A stretch of 47,468 nucleotides of DNA. Source: Prorocentrum cordatum. Taxonomy: Eukaryota; Sar; Dinophyceae; Prorocentrales; Prorocentraceae. The DNA lies in NCBI GenBank assembly GCA_963575745.1, contig CAUYUJ010017864.1, forward strand, positions 37,501 through 84,968, written 5' to 3'. Made by a program: the position numbers and the translations under genes. Below, piece after piece: positions 1-9,437 of the stretch. Under the pieces are notes generated by a model. It was not told the DNA's origin. It was given only the letters and a program-made list of their open reading frames with translations, and ran no database searches. Every line of letters begins with the position of its first letter. Position 1 is the first letter of the stretch.

Positions 1-260
1 TTGTTAGAAGGAATATGCGCGGCGCTATTGCGAGAACCGCATGTAAGCGAATGTGCGCGGCGCTAAGGCGAGAGCCACATTTCGAAAACCATCCGCCCTC
101 CATCTGTGAAGCTGTTGCCCATTTTCAAGATTCAGAGCCATAAGTGGTGAGGAAGTCTCAGGCGAAACGCCCGGCCCGCCCTAAAAACTGGCCTCGGGGT
201 GCGACAGGGAGAAGTTATTAATACGGAAAAGGAATGGAGGTGTAGGAGGCTGACGGGGAG
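1..260. repeat. Imperfect direct repeat of about 38 bp; otherwise no gene
   Basis: Positions 12-48 and 50-84 are two imperfect copies of a segment containing TGCGCGGCGCTA, then GCGAGA and CACAT. The rest of the interval shows no coding pattern on either strand. Confidence 0.5.
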
Positions 261-262
261 GC

Positions 263-345
263 GATGGAGGAGGAGGAGGAGGAGGAGGAGGAGGAGGAGG
301 AGGAGGAGGAGCAGGAGCAGGAGTAGGAGGAGCAGGAGGCGGAGT
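263..345. repeat. (GGA)n microsatellite
   Basis: An uninterrupted AGG/GGA run is followed by GCAGGAG and GTAGGAG variants. Long Arg-rich or Pro-rich frames across it are artefacts of the triplet repeat. Confidence 0.9.
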
Positions 346-769
346 AGGTGCGAGTGCGAAAGAGGGGAGCGAAAGCAGTTTGTTCATGCCGTGCATTTGT
401 CGTCATTGCGATCCATTTCAACTAATTGGGCGCAATCGTGTCCTCCTCCCTCCCTCTCTCCCTCTGTATTGGTGGACGCCTCAAGCCACATCCTGACAGG
501 CCTAGAGGCATCCACTCTTGCTCTCTCCGCCTGGCCAGCTCTGCCAGCAACGGGGCGGGGAACATGTGTCCTTGCACTGTTTAAAGCGACGGCCTCTGCG
601 GTGAACGAAGACACGGTCGAGTCATGGAAGATGCCGCGCGTTGCAATAGGACACGTGTGCATGTGTGTGTGTGTGTGTGAAGCCATTGCGAGTCACTACC
701 GCTTCGAATATCCGTGCTGCAACGGGCCATGAACCTGCGAGGGTTCGCCCGTAAGAATGACAAACGCGA
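346..769. other. No recognisable gene; short (TG)n at about 662-679
   Basis: Apart from a TG dinucleotide run, I see no protein family, RNA gene or mobile-element end in this stretch. Open frames here have no recognisable motifs. Confidence 0.5.
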
Positions 770-879
770 TTCACCTCGCTAACTCTAGACGCTTCGGGTA
801 GCCCCGCCAGCCCATCCAGAGACGATGCCCAGAGGAGTTGCCTCGATCAGGGAAGTGGGCAGCACACAGGGGAAGGGCC

Positions 880-1480
880 CCTCTTGGAGCACTATTGGGA
901 CACTCTTGGGCGCTCTTGGGGCCGTCTTGGGGCTCTCTTGGGCCTCTCTTGGGGCCTCCTGCTCGCCTCTTGGGGCCCTCTTGGGGCGCTCTTGGGAGCC
1001 TTGGGAGCGCTCTTGGGGCCATTTCGGATGAGATCGATTAAACAAAATGGGAGCTCCAATTACGAGCCCCCCTTCGGGTGAGCTCCAAACATCGCCTCTT
1101 GAGCCCCCTCTTGAGGCGCTCTTGGAGCGCTCTTGGGCGCTCTTGGGGCCGTCTTGTGGCTCTTTTGGGCCTCTCTTTGGACCCTCACAGGCCCTCTTGG
1201 AGCTGTCTTGAGGCCTCGGAATGCCATTTAAGCGAAACGGCGAGCGAGAAGGCGCAATTCGTTGATGTTCCTTAGGTTTTTGAAGGAGTTTGGCCTCTTG
1301 ACGGCCTCCTGGGAAGTCTCGGAGGCATCTTGGAGCCGTCTTGGAGCGTCGGGGCCTCATGGAGCATCTTGAGATCCATCTTGAGGCATCTTAGGCGATC
1401 TTGAGCCATCTTGTAGGTCATTGTGGGCTCTCTGAGGCGCTCTTGGAGCCGTCCTGGCCCATCTTGGACGCTCCAACGCG
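880..1480. repeat. CTTGGGGCC degenerate minisatellite, copy 1
   Basis: The plus strand is built from 10-13 bp units such as CTCTTGGGGCCGTCTTGG, with substitutions and small indels between units. All frames stay open for long distances because the units lack stops. The antisense reading gives Pro/Lys/Arg/Ala-rich peptides (PK-TAP-RG type) and the sense reading gives LGALLG types. I regard these as repeat artefacts rather than proteins. The same family recurs at 23126-23785, 23995-24560 and, in opposite orientation, around 24600-24960. Confidence 0.75.
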
Positions 1481-1639
1481 TCGCGGAGCCCCCCGTCCAG
1501 GTCCAGGGGAGGGGGTAGAGGGAGGGGTCAAGTTAGCCAGCTCGAACGAGCCAGAGGGCTCCGTCCACTCCCACGCGCCCTCCCACAACATAAGAAACAC
1601 ATGCGTCACGTCCGACGCCTGTCGCTCATCTTGTATCGT

Positions 1640-2645
1640 GGGCGGCTAGACGTTCAGCGCGCGACATGAGTTGCGTCCAATTCTTGCCGCGTAGTGAGCA
1701 ACGTCGACGAGAAACAAGACCGCGCGCGATGTACGCCGCGCCCCGCTCCGCTCTGGCCTCTCATGTTGCATCGTCGGCGGCAACATGTCCAGCGCGCGAA
1801 GTGCGTTGCGTCTCATTCCAGCCATGCGTGTTGCACCGCCAATCGTTTCGCTCCTGCCGCGCATGGAGGAGGAGGAGGAGGAGGAGGAGGAGGAGGAGGA
1901 GGAGGAGGAGGAGGAGGAGGAGGAGGAGGAGGAGGAGGAGGAGGAGGAGGAGGGGGAGGGGAGGGAGAGAGGGAGGGAGGGAGAAACTGAGGAGGAAGGG
2001 GTGAAAGCCTCTTGGGAATTCGCGGTGCGTCCTGGGAGCTTTCTGGCATACGCCTGAGGGCCTCTTGAAGATATCTTCCAGGTTGGAACATTGTCAACAC
2101 AAGTAGGTGCTAACCTCACAATCCTTCAAATACCACATGAAAATCAATATTTGCGTTGCCCCCCCAGGACCTCCTGGACGCCTTTTTCGACCTCTTGGGG
2201 GTCTCCTGAGGCACTTGCCTGAACCGCGCTTGCTTGAGGCATTCTGACTTGCCGCCCGCCCAGCTCCTCAACCTGACTGGCCGCAGCGTCGGCGACAAAA
2301 ATGTCCATGTTGACGACCAGGCGTCCCCGCCCGATGTGCGCCCCGACGAGGAGAAAATACATGTTGGCAAGACAAACGTTGACGTTGCGGTGTTTTTTGG
2401 CAGGTAGGACGGGGGGTCCCGCGTAGAGTTGGCCAGGCTTCCGCGCGCGATGTGCGCCGCGTCCCATTCTTGCTTCATTTGTCGCAGCGTCCGCGACAAG
2501 AAAGTCCATGTTGACGAGAAAAACCTTGACTTTGACCACCCGTTTGGGGTTATCCAAGCGATGTTCATTTCGTCCCATTCTTGCTACACTTTTCGCAATT
2601 CGACGACATGTTGGCGAAAAAGAAATAATTGCGTTGTTTGTTGAC
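1640..2645. repeat. Degenerate tandem repeat of about 100-130 bp, with a (GGA)n tract inside
   Basis: Several diverged copies share the order GCGCGCGATGTGCGCCGCG, TCCCATTCTTGC, CGCAGCGTC-GCGACAA and GTCCATGTTGACGA. They are seen near 1650-1860, 2280-2400, 2435-2520 and 2540-2610. A pure (GGA)n tract occupies about 1864-1955. No coding interpretation holds across copies, because indels break every frame. Confidence 0.55.
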
Positions 2646-3439
2646 AGTTCGGGCGGCGGGGTTGCTATCGGCCGGCTAGTTTGGGATGTAGGAGTGTCGA
2701 ATCATAGGAAGTAAGGAAAAACCCGACCCGAAGGGGAATAGGAGGGTTGGAAGAAAACGCCCTCTAGACCATCTACGCCTTAACGGGCTGGTTTGGTTGA
2801 AATCCGGTATCGCGGGCGGGAGTTCCTTCAGCCAGCTGCTCGGGGCATCCATCCACGGTGCGATTCACAAGAAAATCTGCGATGTGGTTATGGTTCAGGC
2901 GCCGCCACAACATCGGATCGAATTGCACCAGAAAAGAACCCAATCAGTGGATGGTTTGAAATGGGATCGACAGCCATATCGATAAGGAGATCGACCGTGA
3001 ACCCGGGAACCCGGAACCCACCGACAATGGCCCGGAATCAATCGCCAGGAACCTGGGAACCAGGCGCCGGGAACCCGGGAACCCAGCCGGCTACCAAAAT
3101 CGGCGGGAAGGTTTCGCCAAAGTCGCCAGTTTCCGGTAGGACCCCTTCCGTGCAAGCGCCGATTGGGGAATATGGCAGTGTACGGGATCCACCCTATATT
3201 CGTGAGTGGCAACAGGCCGTCGTTGCCCGATAAAACAAATAGAGGAGCGAGGCCAGGGGTGGCACGAGGACGCCGCCCACGTGCGACTCCAACCATGGGG
3301 CTTGCTGTCAACAGCGAGAGGTCATGCAGGCAGACGATTTCGCACATCGGATGCACGGGTCCTGGTCTTGTGCTCGCTGCGCCTCCGCGGGCAACGATTC
3401 CTGCCGCGAGGGGACAGCCTGCGCCGCTTGCCTGGGTGA
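2646..3439. other. No recognisable gene
   Basis: The interval includes a short stretch rich in GGAACCCGG-type words (about 2998-3085). Neither strand gives a product I recognise. Confidence 0.5.
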
Positions 3440-3447
3440 CGCTCTGG
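3440..3447. repeat. Left target-site duplication CGCTCTGG
   Basis: It is identical to 3606-3613 on the other side of the TIR element. The duplication is perfect over eight bases. Confidence 0.75.
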
Positions 3448-3605
3448 TTAAGTCGGGCGTGTCCCTCTACAGGAGGAACTTGCAAACATAGTCAAAGAGT
3501 AGTCAGTTTTTTATATATAACCAATCAAAATTATGTTTGGTGGATATTTGGGGTATCTCTATTTTTCGTCCGGAATCCGCCTGTAGGGGGGCACGGCCGA
3601 CTTAA
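3448..3605. mobile_element. 158-bp MITE-like TIR element with 8-bp target duplication
   Basis: The ends are inverted repeats of about 31 bp starting TTAAGTCGGGCGTGTCCC on the left and TTAAGTCGGCCGTGCCCC on the complement of the right end, with about four mismatches. Both ends are flanked by the same octamer CGCTCTGG (3440-3447 and 3606-3613). The interior is AT-rich, unlike the surroundings, and too short to encode a transposase. This is the structure of a non-autonomous DNA transposon. An 8-bp duplication is known for hAT and P superfamilies, but the terminal TTAA-like bases are not diagnostic, so the superfamily is left open. Confidence 0.75.
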
Positions 3606-3613
3606 CGCTCTGG
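3606..3613. repeat. Right target-site duplication CGCTCTGG
   Basis: It is identical to 3440-3447, directly after the right terminus CGACTTAA. Confidence 0.75.
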
Positions 3614-3798
3614 TTCAGAAACTGCCGCAGGCATAGCCGGAGTGTCCCACAGCGTGCCGATGGCCGCGGCGGTCTCGTGGCAGAGCCTCGGCCAGCCTGC
3701 GAGAAAGCACAGCACGACTCACGTCGAGAGCCCTCCGATCTGGCCCCCGAAATCCTCGCAGAAGACAGTCAACCCACCTGGTAAGGATGGGCAATGTT

Positions 3799-3799
<1 letters not shown>

Positions 3800-3831
<32 letters not shown>

Positions 3832-3856
3832 TTTTTTGTTTTTTTTTTTTTTTGTT
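3800..3856. repeat. (CT)n followed by T-rich run: A/AG tail of the LINE-3 relic
   Basis: On the minus strand this reads as an A-rich stretch interrupted by single C residues and then (AG)n. It lies immediately downstream of the last LINE-like coding sequence on that strand. This fits the 3' tail of a minus-strand retroposon, although a simple microsatellite is the alternative. Confidence 0.55.
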
Positions 3857-5620
3857 TGGTTGGTTCTATAGATATAAGGTTATTCAATTTTGAAAACATA
3901 TTTTAAACATGGTTTTCTTTGGGTTTGGGGGAGTTTTCAGGGTTCACGGTCCATCCTTGGCCACTTTCGTTGGCCGCGCCCCGTCCGAGAAGCTTCGAGA
4001 TGGGCGTCCAAGGCCCCTGCATCCTTAACGCGCATCCTTATGATACGGGCTGATTGTATATCTTCCCGCTCCCGGCGGTACCCCATGTCAGCGTGGACGA
4101 TTCCAGCGGCACGCCTTTGCTTCTCTCTGGACTTGTCCCTCCCACCTTCCCGCTCCTGCATTTCGAAAACTTAGGGCGATGTGGATGCAATTGCAGCCCG
4201 TAGGGGACGAAAAGGACGGCTCCCTCCAAGCATAAGTAACTATAGCTTCAAAGACTTTGACTTGGATTGGTATGTGACCCATCGTTTCGATTCACCCTTG
4301 GATTCCGCGAGAGGTCCAGGCGTTGTAATTCATGATGCTCTCCTCTGGCTGGCGCCTGAGATTCGAAGCCTTCCTCAACAACCGATTCTCCCAACAACGA
4401 AGAAGCGTCAATATGTGCTTTGATAGAAGCCACGTGCAACAACCGTGCAAGTCGGATGGCACGTGCACTGCAGATCATGCGGCAAGTTTTTGTTCTTTCC
4501 TGAATCCTGCTTGAGGCCGATGAGGTCTGTAATATTTTCAGAAGCGGGCGTTTCTCCTTTGCTGAAGCGTTGTTCCATTCTATCCTCTGTGCCACCACAT
4601 TCACATACAACCGACCAGGGACATCGTGTGCCGCTCGAAACTCCGAGGGCTCGAGCACTTGGGTCGGAATCGTTTTCCATGGAGCCACACAGCGCCACAC
4701 AGTCTGTATTCTAGAGAAGACAGTTTTCAGTTAAAGCCAGCGGTCCGGGTTGCTTCGGCGAGGTCGGCCATCATTGTAGTTAGCTGGTCTGCCGATGCTG
4801 TGACAAGTAGAATGTTGTCTTCCCAGACCACTTGAGAAAGCAGACAGATATCGTCACCTTCGGAGAGATCAACGCCGAATCAACGCTGCTCCTGACAATC
4901 CACAAGCGGCTTCATGATGAACTGCAGCATGCACTTGAATACTTTAGGAGTCTCTACGCCCTTGTTTACCCCCCCCACGTTCAAAAGGAAACGATTTACT
5001 GACTCCTGCTCCTGGCAACTCAATCGAGCAAGCCATGTGAGTGACTTCTTGCATCAAAGCCCTCACCATCGTTGGGCTCACTGGATATGCAATCTTGGAG
5101 CATACAATCAAACGCTTTCGCGAGATCACCAGTGCCGAGTACTAAAGGCGCTCCAAACGAGATGTAATGAACAACGCCTGTCGGACAATTGCCCCAATGC
5201 CTTATCATGTATAGCCAGGTTCGAAGTCCAAAGCCTCAGTGGATGAAGGTGCCAATGTTCCTCGCATTGCAGGTTGCAACCGCCGTAGGTACCATTTCAA
5301 ACATGTGTCCAACTTACGAGACCAACGGAAAGACCCAAGAGAAGTCACGATCCCCTCTTTTGGTATGCCGGTGAACTCGATACTCTTTCACGTCGATGGG
5401 GCGACTTGATCCTCCCACCGCCTTTCGAGCAAACCTGCAACCAGCAATCTCTCAACAACACATTCGGCACATGCTTGTAAGCCTCGGCCGGAATGCTGCC
5501 GGATCTTGGTGTAGAGTTTGCTTTGAGACCAGCCCGCGCTGACAGTGTCGGACAGAAGACGCATGCAAAACATGTGGTCGATCTCCGTCCTACTTATTCT
5601 CCAATCAGAGCTTGCCTCTG
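3857..5620 (-). pseudogene. LINE-type reverse transcriptase relic (LINE-3)
   Basis: The minus strand, read through many frameshifts and stops, gives a discontinuous non-LTR reverse transcriptase. Motif A appears as GDLAKAFDCML (about 5133-5094). A motif-B-like segment FERGGGKQG follows (about 4990). Motif C appears as VVWEDNILLVTASADQL (about 4833-4780), with WEDN where an active enzyme has two adjacent Asp residues, so the second catalytic Asp is lost. The C-terminal part is too decayed to assign. No uninterrupted frame exceeds about 150 codons. The A/AG-rich tract at 3800-3856 lies at its 3' end, as expected for a retroposed copy. Plus-strand frames here are shadows. I am fairly sure of the RT assignment and unsure of both borders. 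Confidence 0.6.
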
Positions 5621-5678
5621 TAGGGGTCCTGGCAGATTCATATGGTTAGGTCAGGTTTGCCGCCGATTTTCGCTGCAC

Positions 5679-5776
5679 GCCCGGGTGCCCGGGTGCCTGG
5701 GGGTGCCCGGGTGCCCGGGTGCCCAGGTGCCTGGGTGCCCGGGTGTGCCCGGGGGTGCCCGGGTGCCCGGGGGTGC
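5679..5776. repeat. GGTGCCCG minisatellite
   Basis: An 8-9 bp unit (GGTGCCCG, with GGGTGCCTG variants) is repeated about 11 times and directly abuts a second 8-bp array. Confidence 0.85.
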
Positions 5777-5948
5777 CTTATAGCCCTATAGCCCTATAGC
5801 CATATAGCCCTATAGCCCCATAGCCCAATAGCCCTATAGCCCTATAGCCCTATAGCCCTACAGCTCTATAGCCTTGTAGCTCTATAGCCCTATAGCTCAA
5901 TAGCCCTATAGCCCTATAGCCCTATAGCTCCCTAGCCCTATAGCCCTG
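5777..5948. repeat. TATAGCCC octamer array
   Basis: About 20 copies of TATAGCCC with occasional C/A/T substitutions form a phase-stable 8-bp array immediately after the GGTGCCCG array. Confidence 0.9.
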
Positions 5949-6764
5949 ATTGTTTTTTTTCTCCGGTATCATTTTTTTCGCGTGTATTCAAATGGAATCG
6001 CTGGCGTTGCACTTCGCTCGGGTTCCGATCATCACCAAACCTGCACCTACCAGGATTCCACGCCTCAGTTAACCTCAGCTGCCTGTCCAAGTTTCACAGC
6101 CATATGCTTATCTTCTGCGGCAGAGTGTGGAGATGTGATCGTCTGCGTACCGCTTTCAGTCGTACAGTATGCCAGCTCAGCTCGACAGCTCAGCTCGCCA
6201 GAGGTTTGCGGACAGCCGCGCACGCCTATTTTCATAGGGGAGTCTCGGACACGACTTTTTCTAGCCTGCCTAACATATTGGTTCCAGGTCTCGAAGCTGT
6301 GTTCTCGTAGCTTACCTCGGGCGCGTTGTTCTTGATGCCTGTCTGCAGGTACTGAAGATCAGAACGAGCCAATCTCATGCAAGAGCGTTTGAGTCGATCA
6401 CTGTCCTCAAGAGACGCAGGTGCTCAGTTCCTAAGCGACATCGAAGGACGATCGGGAGCCAGGAAGAGCGTGGCAACGGTAACTCTGCGACGACAGTTCC
6501 AGCATCAATTTTGGATAACAAGCGATGTTCGAGATTTCGCGGCTCAGCTATCCCGACCATTTTTTCCGAGACAACGACAAAGTCAATCGGAGATTGATCC
6601 GATCGTTTGTTTGCGCTTATTCTGCGCGTTCAGGCTCAGAATTCGTTGTCCAGCCTCGCTGGCTTTACCAGGGAACATGTTCAGCGTGCGTAGGCCCAGA
6701 GCCTCCGACCAAGACACCACCACCCTGATCTTGGCAAGTGTGTGTGTGATTCCCATTGGGTTTC
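5949..6764. other. No recognisable gene upstream of copia-A
   Basis: Open frames of 117 and 147 codons on the plus strand have no family signature that I recognise. The minus strand has short Arg/Leu-rich frames only. It may hold old decayed repeat sequence. Confidence 0.45.
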
Positions 6765-6769
6765 AAAAC

Positions 6770-7019
6770 TGTGATTCTAGAGGCCCGCGGGCCCCCAAGA
6801 AGCCACCTTGGGCCCTCTAGTTGCCTGTACAGCCTAGCTCAGAACCCTTGAACCTTTTTCCTGGGCCGCTGTTGTGGTTCAGGGAAAGGGGGCCTGTCGG
6901 CCCCCTTTCAGGAGCTTGCGCGCGGGGTACTGAAAAGAATCCGATCAGTCTCATGTTTCCCAATTACATTACCCTCTAAGATGGTCGAGAGGCCTCGAGG
7001 AACCAGGAGCCCATCCACA
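6770..7019 (+). repeat. 5' LTR of copia-A
   Basis: It begins TGTGATTCTAGAGG and ends GCCCATCCACA. It contains a perfect 11-bp stem with a 4-nt loop, GAAAGGGGGCC-TGTC-GGCCCCCTTTC (6884-6909). An imperfect dyad also runs from CTAGAGGCCC to GGGCCCTCTAG (about 6777-6821). I see no TATA box. The ATG at 6981 lies inside the LTR and opens a 60-codon frame that ends before gag and is not in the gag frame. Confidence 0.95.
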
Positions 7020-7021
7020 TG

Positions 7022-7032
7022 TGGTAGCGGAG
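7022..7032 (+). promoter_or_regulatory. Primer-binding site, initiator Met-tRNA type
   Basis: TGGTAGCGGAG starts two bases after the LTR. Eukaryotic initiator Met-tRNA 3' ends are complementary to TGGTAGCAGAG, so the match is 10 of 11. The identical 11-mer follows the copia-B LTR at 34339-34349. Confidence 0.8.
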
Positions 7033-7078
7033 CGACGGCAACGACAGCGGTCACGACAGCAAGCAGAGATGGGAAGTC

Positions 7079-8914
7079 GTGGATGATGACAATGGGGGCG
7101 ACAACAATTGGATTCAGAACAGTACACGGCAGAGCAGCTCGTGGGACCCTTGGAGTTCATTGACCAAACATCGAGAAGCCGATTGGGGAGCTTGGCAGTG
7201 GGCAAGCGACGGCTCGAACGATGATTACTGGGCCGAGAATGACAAGTACGAGCACGACAGATACGAGCACGAGGACACACCGTCGGACAGATCATCACGG
7301 TCGAAAGGTTTCGGCACGCCAGAGCAGGTCAAGAAGGCTGTAGGCCTTCGTCGAGGACGACTTGAACTGGGCGAAGACCAAGACGGAGGACGACGACCAC
7401 CAGGAGGACGCAGAGGAGGAAAATATCCACCGTGTCCAGCCTGGGACGGCAAGGATCTCAGCGAGTGGCCCGAGAAGAGGCTGGCCATAGACAGGTGGAG
7501 CCGACTCACGGCGGTCCCACCTGAGGAGCAGGGCGAGACGTTGCTGCTGCACCTGACAAGGGAGGCGGCGATAGCGACGAGACATCTTCGACCAGGAAGT
7601 GTACAGTTCGCTGGAGGGCTGCAGACGGTGATCATGGCGCTGGACACGCTGGCCTTCCCAGAGGCGGACGCCGAGAAGTTTCAGCAGCTCGAGAAGACGC
7701 TGTTCGCAGCACCGAGAGCGCGAGATGAGACGCTCATGAAGTTCACGAACAGGATCCGCGCGGAACAGAGGGAGCTGATCATGTTGCTGCCTAGCGCGCT
7801 CAACGAGACGGTCATGGGCTTCCTGCTGCTTCGAGGGGCCGGCCTGGCCAAGACGGAGCGCAACCAAGTGCTCATCCAGACGGGCTACGACTACGACGTG
7901 AACAAGCTGGTAGCGATCCTGAAGCGCATGACGGACGACAACACGGTCACGGAGAAGACCTCGACTACCAGAGCGGCTTCCTACATGGCGGGAGTTCGGG
8001 AAGAGGAGCCGCGGGAGGATACTGAGGTCGAGGACGACGACAACCCCATCTATGACGCGATGGCGAACCTGCTGGGCATAGACGACGACAAGGAGCCAGA
8101 CGACAAGCTCGAGAACGGCGAGGCTCTCACGGAGGCCGAGGCGCTGGACTGCTTAGCGGCGCTGGTCGGGCCATCACCAAAGCCCAGGACATGGGGTGAA
8201 GCTCGGAAGATCGTGGCCGACAAGAAGACGAACAGGGGGTTCCACAACATCAAGGACAGGAAAAGGACCGATGAGAAGATAGAAGACATCAAGAAGAGGA
8301 CGAAGTGCGGCATATGCAAGAAGCTGGGTCACTGGCGCAAGGAGTGCCCCGACAATCCGAAGAACAAGGGCAGGGTGACGGGCGGCTTCTTCGCGATGAC
8401 GGTGCTCCAGGACGACGAGGTGTGTAGCTACGTGGCGACGGAGGCGAAGATGGCGGAGAGATCCAACATGGTCGAGCACATCACGCTGGCAACCGACATC
8501 GAGAAGTCGGGCAGGCCAGGCTGGGGCGCGGTCGGCACGGCATGCGGCTTCAACATGATGGGCCTGGTCACCTTCGACGCCTGGGCCAAGCACTACAATG
8601 ACGTGCACAGCATCACGCTGGAGACGGTGCCCTACCACAAGGAGTACAGGTTCGGGAACGACCAGGTCTGCACGGCGACGGAGGGCGTGTTCATTCCGAT
8701 CATGCTGGGCCACTTCAGCGGAGTGATCTTCGTGTGCCTGGTCAGGGGCGCGGCCCCACTGTTGCTCTCCGAGACGTTCGTTGTGGAGCTGAAGGCGTCA
8801 CTCCACGCGTTCCAGTCGGAGTTGGACCTGCCAGAGCAGAACGTCAGTTTTTCTCTGGCCCACGCTGGAGGTGAGCACTTCCTGCTGCAGCTCGACAACT
8901 TCGTGCGCCCGTGA
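7079..8914 (+). CDS. gag: copia-A Gag with CCHC zinc knuckle and retropepsin-like domain
   Basis: The frame is open from 7028 to the TGA at 8912-8914, but has no ATG near its start. The GTG at 7079 is only a nominal start. Residues 1-110 are acidic and low complexity. Residues 115-300 are the helical capsid-like region (WDGKDLSEWPEK onward). Residues 410-423 form a CX2CX4HX4C zinc knuckle (CGICKKLGHWRKEC) that binds RNA during particle assembly. Residues 470-590 resemble the retropepsin of these elements: GWGAV-GTACG aligns with the D-T/S-G/A active-site segment and GAAPLLLSE with the second conserved strand. The active-site Asp is replaced by Gly (codon GGC at 8534-8536), which should abolish proteolysis. 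The downstream linker begins in a new frame. Confidence 0.85.
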   Translation: MDDDNGGDNNWIQNSTRQSSSWDPWSSLTKHREADWGAWQWASDGSNDDYWAENDKYEHDRYEHEDTPSDRSSRSKGFGTPEQVKKAVGLRRGRLELGEDQDGGRRPPGGRRGGKYPPCPAWDGKDLSEWPEKRLAIDRWSRLTAVPPEEQGETLLLHLTREAAIATRHLRPGSVQFAGGLQTVIMALDTLAFPEADAEKFQQLEKTLFAAPRARDETLMKFTNRIRAEQRELIMLLPSALNETVMGFLLLRGAGLAKTERNQVLIQTGYDYDVNKLVAILKRMTDDNTVTEKTSTTRAASYMAGVREEEPREDTEVEDDDNPIYDAMANLLGIDDDKEPDDKLENGEALTEAEALDCLAALVGPSPKPRTWGEARKIVADKKTNRGFHNIKDRKRTDEKIEDIKKRTKCGICKKLGHWRKECPDNPKNKGRVTGGFFAMTVLQDDEVCSYVATEAKMAERSNMVEHITLATDIEKSGRPGWGAVGTACGFNMMGLVTFDAWAKHYNDVHSITLETVPYHKEYRFGNDQVCTATEGVFIPIMLGHFSGVIFVCLVRGAAPLLLSETFVVELKASLHAFQSELDLPEQNVSFSLAHAGGEHFLLQLDNFVRP

Positions 8915-9437
8915 AAGAAGCCTGAGAGCTGGGCTCTGTGCTCGAGGGAGGTTTCGATGGACTTCGGAACGCGCTCGGAGCATATCCATCTATCATCTAC
9001 GTCGGGCCCCAAAGGCCTCGAGAGGCCCCAGAAGATCGGGAGCTGCTACTTCTCGGGCGTCTTGGGCACTACAGCGGTTTCAGAACAACCTGAACAACGG
9101 GTAAGAGGAGATCGTAGGACGAGCACCCGACACATAATAGTCGCACTAGCACGAGCACGAAGGGGAGTTGGAGGAGCACGAGGTCAGGAGGGTAGAGTAC
9201 AAGAGCACGGCAACGAGCTAGACAAGAACAAAGGCAAGCACAACAGCGCCAGATAAGACAGCAACTACGACAAGCCAAGCAAAGAGAACAACAAGTGCAA
9301 TGACATAGTGGCCGAGGTTCTCAAACGTAAACTGCGATATAAACCACGTGCGATCTCCAAAAGCTGGTTCGGCTCGAGTCAGCTTTCACGGGCGGGTTCT
9401 CCCAGAATCTCTTCAACCATTATTTCTCCATATTTCC
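8915..9437 (+). other. Gag-pol spacer of copia-A
   Basis: This lies between the gag stop and the next Met-initiated frame. It includes an Arg/Gly-rich low-complexity part (about 9110-9250, GCACGAGCACG words). A 99-codon frame (8957-9256) has no recognisable domain. It may be a decayed piece of the polyprotein. Confidence 0.5.

Noticed and set aside
6115-6165. KRYADDHI on the minus strand as an RT catalytic motif
   Set aside because: No other RT block lies near it in order, and the surrounding frame is full of stops. Chance match.
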